From the NCBI GenBank assembly GCA_025935515.1, contig JAICVC010000139.1, positions 1-5,196 of the forward strand: a stretch of 5,196 nucleotides of DNA, read 5' to 3'. Shown piece by piece: positions 4,256 to 5,196 of this stretch. The translations under genes and the position numbers were made by a program. A model generated the notes under the pieces. That model did not search any database, was not told the DNA's origin, and saw only the letters and a program-made list of their open reading frames with translations. Numbering within the stretch: position 1 is the stretch's first letter; the number at the start of each line of letters is the position of its first letter. The stretch is from Sphingomonas sp. GTDB lineage: Bacteria > Pseudomonadota > Alphaproteobacteria > Sphingomonadales > Sphingomonadaceae.

Positions 4256-5196
4256 GCGGCGCGATCCTCGAACTGCAGCCGGGCGAGGCGCGCATAAAGG
4301 CCGCCGCGCCGGCTCAGCGTCGCGTGCGTGCCTTCCTCGACGATCCGGCCGCCATCCATCACGACAATCCGGTCGGCGGCGCGCACCGTCGCCAGCCGGT
4401 GCGCAATGACGATCGTGGTGCGATGCTCCATCAAGCGGTCGAGCGCATCCTGCACCAGCCGCTCGCTTTCGGCGTCGAGCGCCGACGTGGCTTCGTCGAG
4501 GAGGAGCAAGGGCGCGTCACGCAGCAGTGCGCGGGCGATGGCGATCCGTTGCCGCTGACCGCCTGAAAGCCGCGCGCCGCCTTCGCCCATGTACGTATCG
4601 AGGCCTTCGGGAAGCGCGCGCAGGAATTGCTCGGCATTGGCGTCGCGCGCCGCTTGCCAAAGCTCCTCCTCGCTCGCGTTCCAGTTGCCGTAGCGGAGGT
4701 TGTCGCGCGCGCTTGCCGCGAAGATCACCGTCTCCTGCGGGACCATCGCGATGCGCTGCCGGACATCGGCCGGGTCGGCGTCTTTGAGATCCACGCCGTC
4801 GAGCAGCACGCGGCCCTCGTCGGGGTCGTAGAAGCGTTCGGCGAGCTGGAAGATCGTTGTTTTGCCGGCCCCGGACGGCCCGACCAGGGCCAGCCGCTCA
4901 CGCGCCTTCACCGTCAGGCTGAACCCCTCGAGCGCCGAAGTCTCGCGACGCGTCGGGTAATGGAACGTGACCTTCTCGAATTCGAGCGCGCCAAGGGGCG
5001 GGTGCGGGAGCTTCGCCGGCTGCGCGGGCGCGCGGATCTCGGGCTCTGCCGTCAACAGCTCCGCCAGGCGCTCCGACGCCCCCGCGGCCCTCAGCAGGTC
5101 GCCATAAACCTCCGACAGGGCACCGAACGCTCCGGCCAGCAGGACACCGCAGAGAATGAATCCGGCGATCGACCCGCCGCTCATGCGGCCAGCCGC
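4252..5196 (-). CDS. MsbA-type ABC exporter, ATPase half (N-terminus outside window)
   Basis: The minus strand is open from the window edge (codons AAGR before Met at 5184) to TAA 4254-4252, giving 314 residues of a usual ~590-600. The missing part is most of the transmembrane domain. Numbering from Met 5184, the last membrane helix (6-26) and the coupling stretch LSEVYGDLLRAAGASERLAELL (23-44) lead into a complete nucleotide-binding domain. It has Walker A GPSGAGKT (102-109), Q-loop Gln150, signature LSGGQ (206-210), Walker B LLLLDEATSALD (226-237) and switch His262. It belongs to the inner-membrane homodimeric exporter group, with transmembrane domain fused to ATPase. The substrate is unknown; lipid or drug efflux is typical of the group. 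Met 5184 is internal, not the start. The stop codon overlaps that of the convergent histone-like gene by 4 bp. Confidence 0.95.
   Translation of the reverse strand, partial: AAGRMSGGSIAGFILCGVLLAGAFGALSEVYGDLLRAAGASERLAELLTAEPEIRAPAQPAKLPHPPLGALEFEKVTFHYPTRRETSALEGFSLTVKARERLALVGPSGAGKTTIFQLAERFYDPDEGRVLLDGVDLKDADPADVRQRIAMVPQETVIFAASARDNLRYGNWNASEEELWQAARDANAEQFLRALPEGLDTYMGEGGARLSGGQRQRIAIARALLRDAPLLLLDEATSALDAESERLVQDALDRLMEHRTTIVIAHRLATVRAADRIVVMDGGRIVEEGTHATLSRRGGLYARLARLQFEDRAA

Overview
The window is high-GC (C/G-rich third codon positions) and has the gene content of an alphaproteobacterium. The PhaR-type PHA regulator, the secreted small protein with a C-terminal IEDCR-like ending and the ABC exporter type all resemble sphingomonad-group proteins (Sphingomonadaceae/Erythrobacteraceae). 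That placement is my inference from remembered protein style, not a search. I see no insertion sequence, phage gene or CRISPR array. Most of the window looks like ordinary chromosome.

Layout. Positions 1-1113 (minus) hold most of argH (argininosuccinate lyase), cut at its C-terminus by the window edge. A complete tRNA-Arg(CCG) with encoded CCA lies 23 bp upstream on the same strand. Upstream of that, 1242-2324 (minus) encodes a short PhaC-like alpha/beta hydrolase with a Cys nucleophile. It starts from the same CATG palindrome that starts the divergent phaR gene (2323-2853, plus). phaR is followed after 4 bp by a small exported protein of unknown function (2858-3304). The interval 3305-3634 has no conventional gene. 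It holds two operator-like dyads, a 16-codon micro-ORF behind a 14-nt perfect complement to the 16S rRNA 3' end, a hairpin whose loop resembles the 16S anti-Shine-Dalgarno sequence, and a strong terminator-like hairpin. Next comes a 206-residue protein with an Ala-rich helical front and a histone H1-like Lys/Arg/Ser/Thr/Ala tail (3635-4255). It runs tail to tail, with a 4-bp overlap, into the ATPase half of an MsbA-type ABC exporter (4252-5196, minus, 5' end outside the window).

How the parts may work together. The centre reads as a polyhydroxyalkanoate (PHA) neighbourhood: a PhaC-like enzyme and the granule-sensing repressor PhaR, divergently transcribed, with a histone-tailed protein nearby that could be a PhaF/PhaM-like granule-nucleoid linker (inference). 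On the left, tRNA-Arg and the last arginine-biosynthesis enzyme probably share a transcript. The most unusual stretch is about 3403-3543, a candidate structured RNA or leader-peptide element that no familiar gene type explains.
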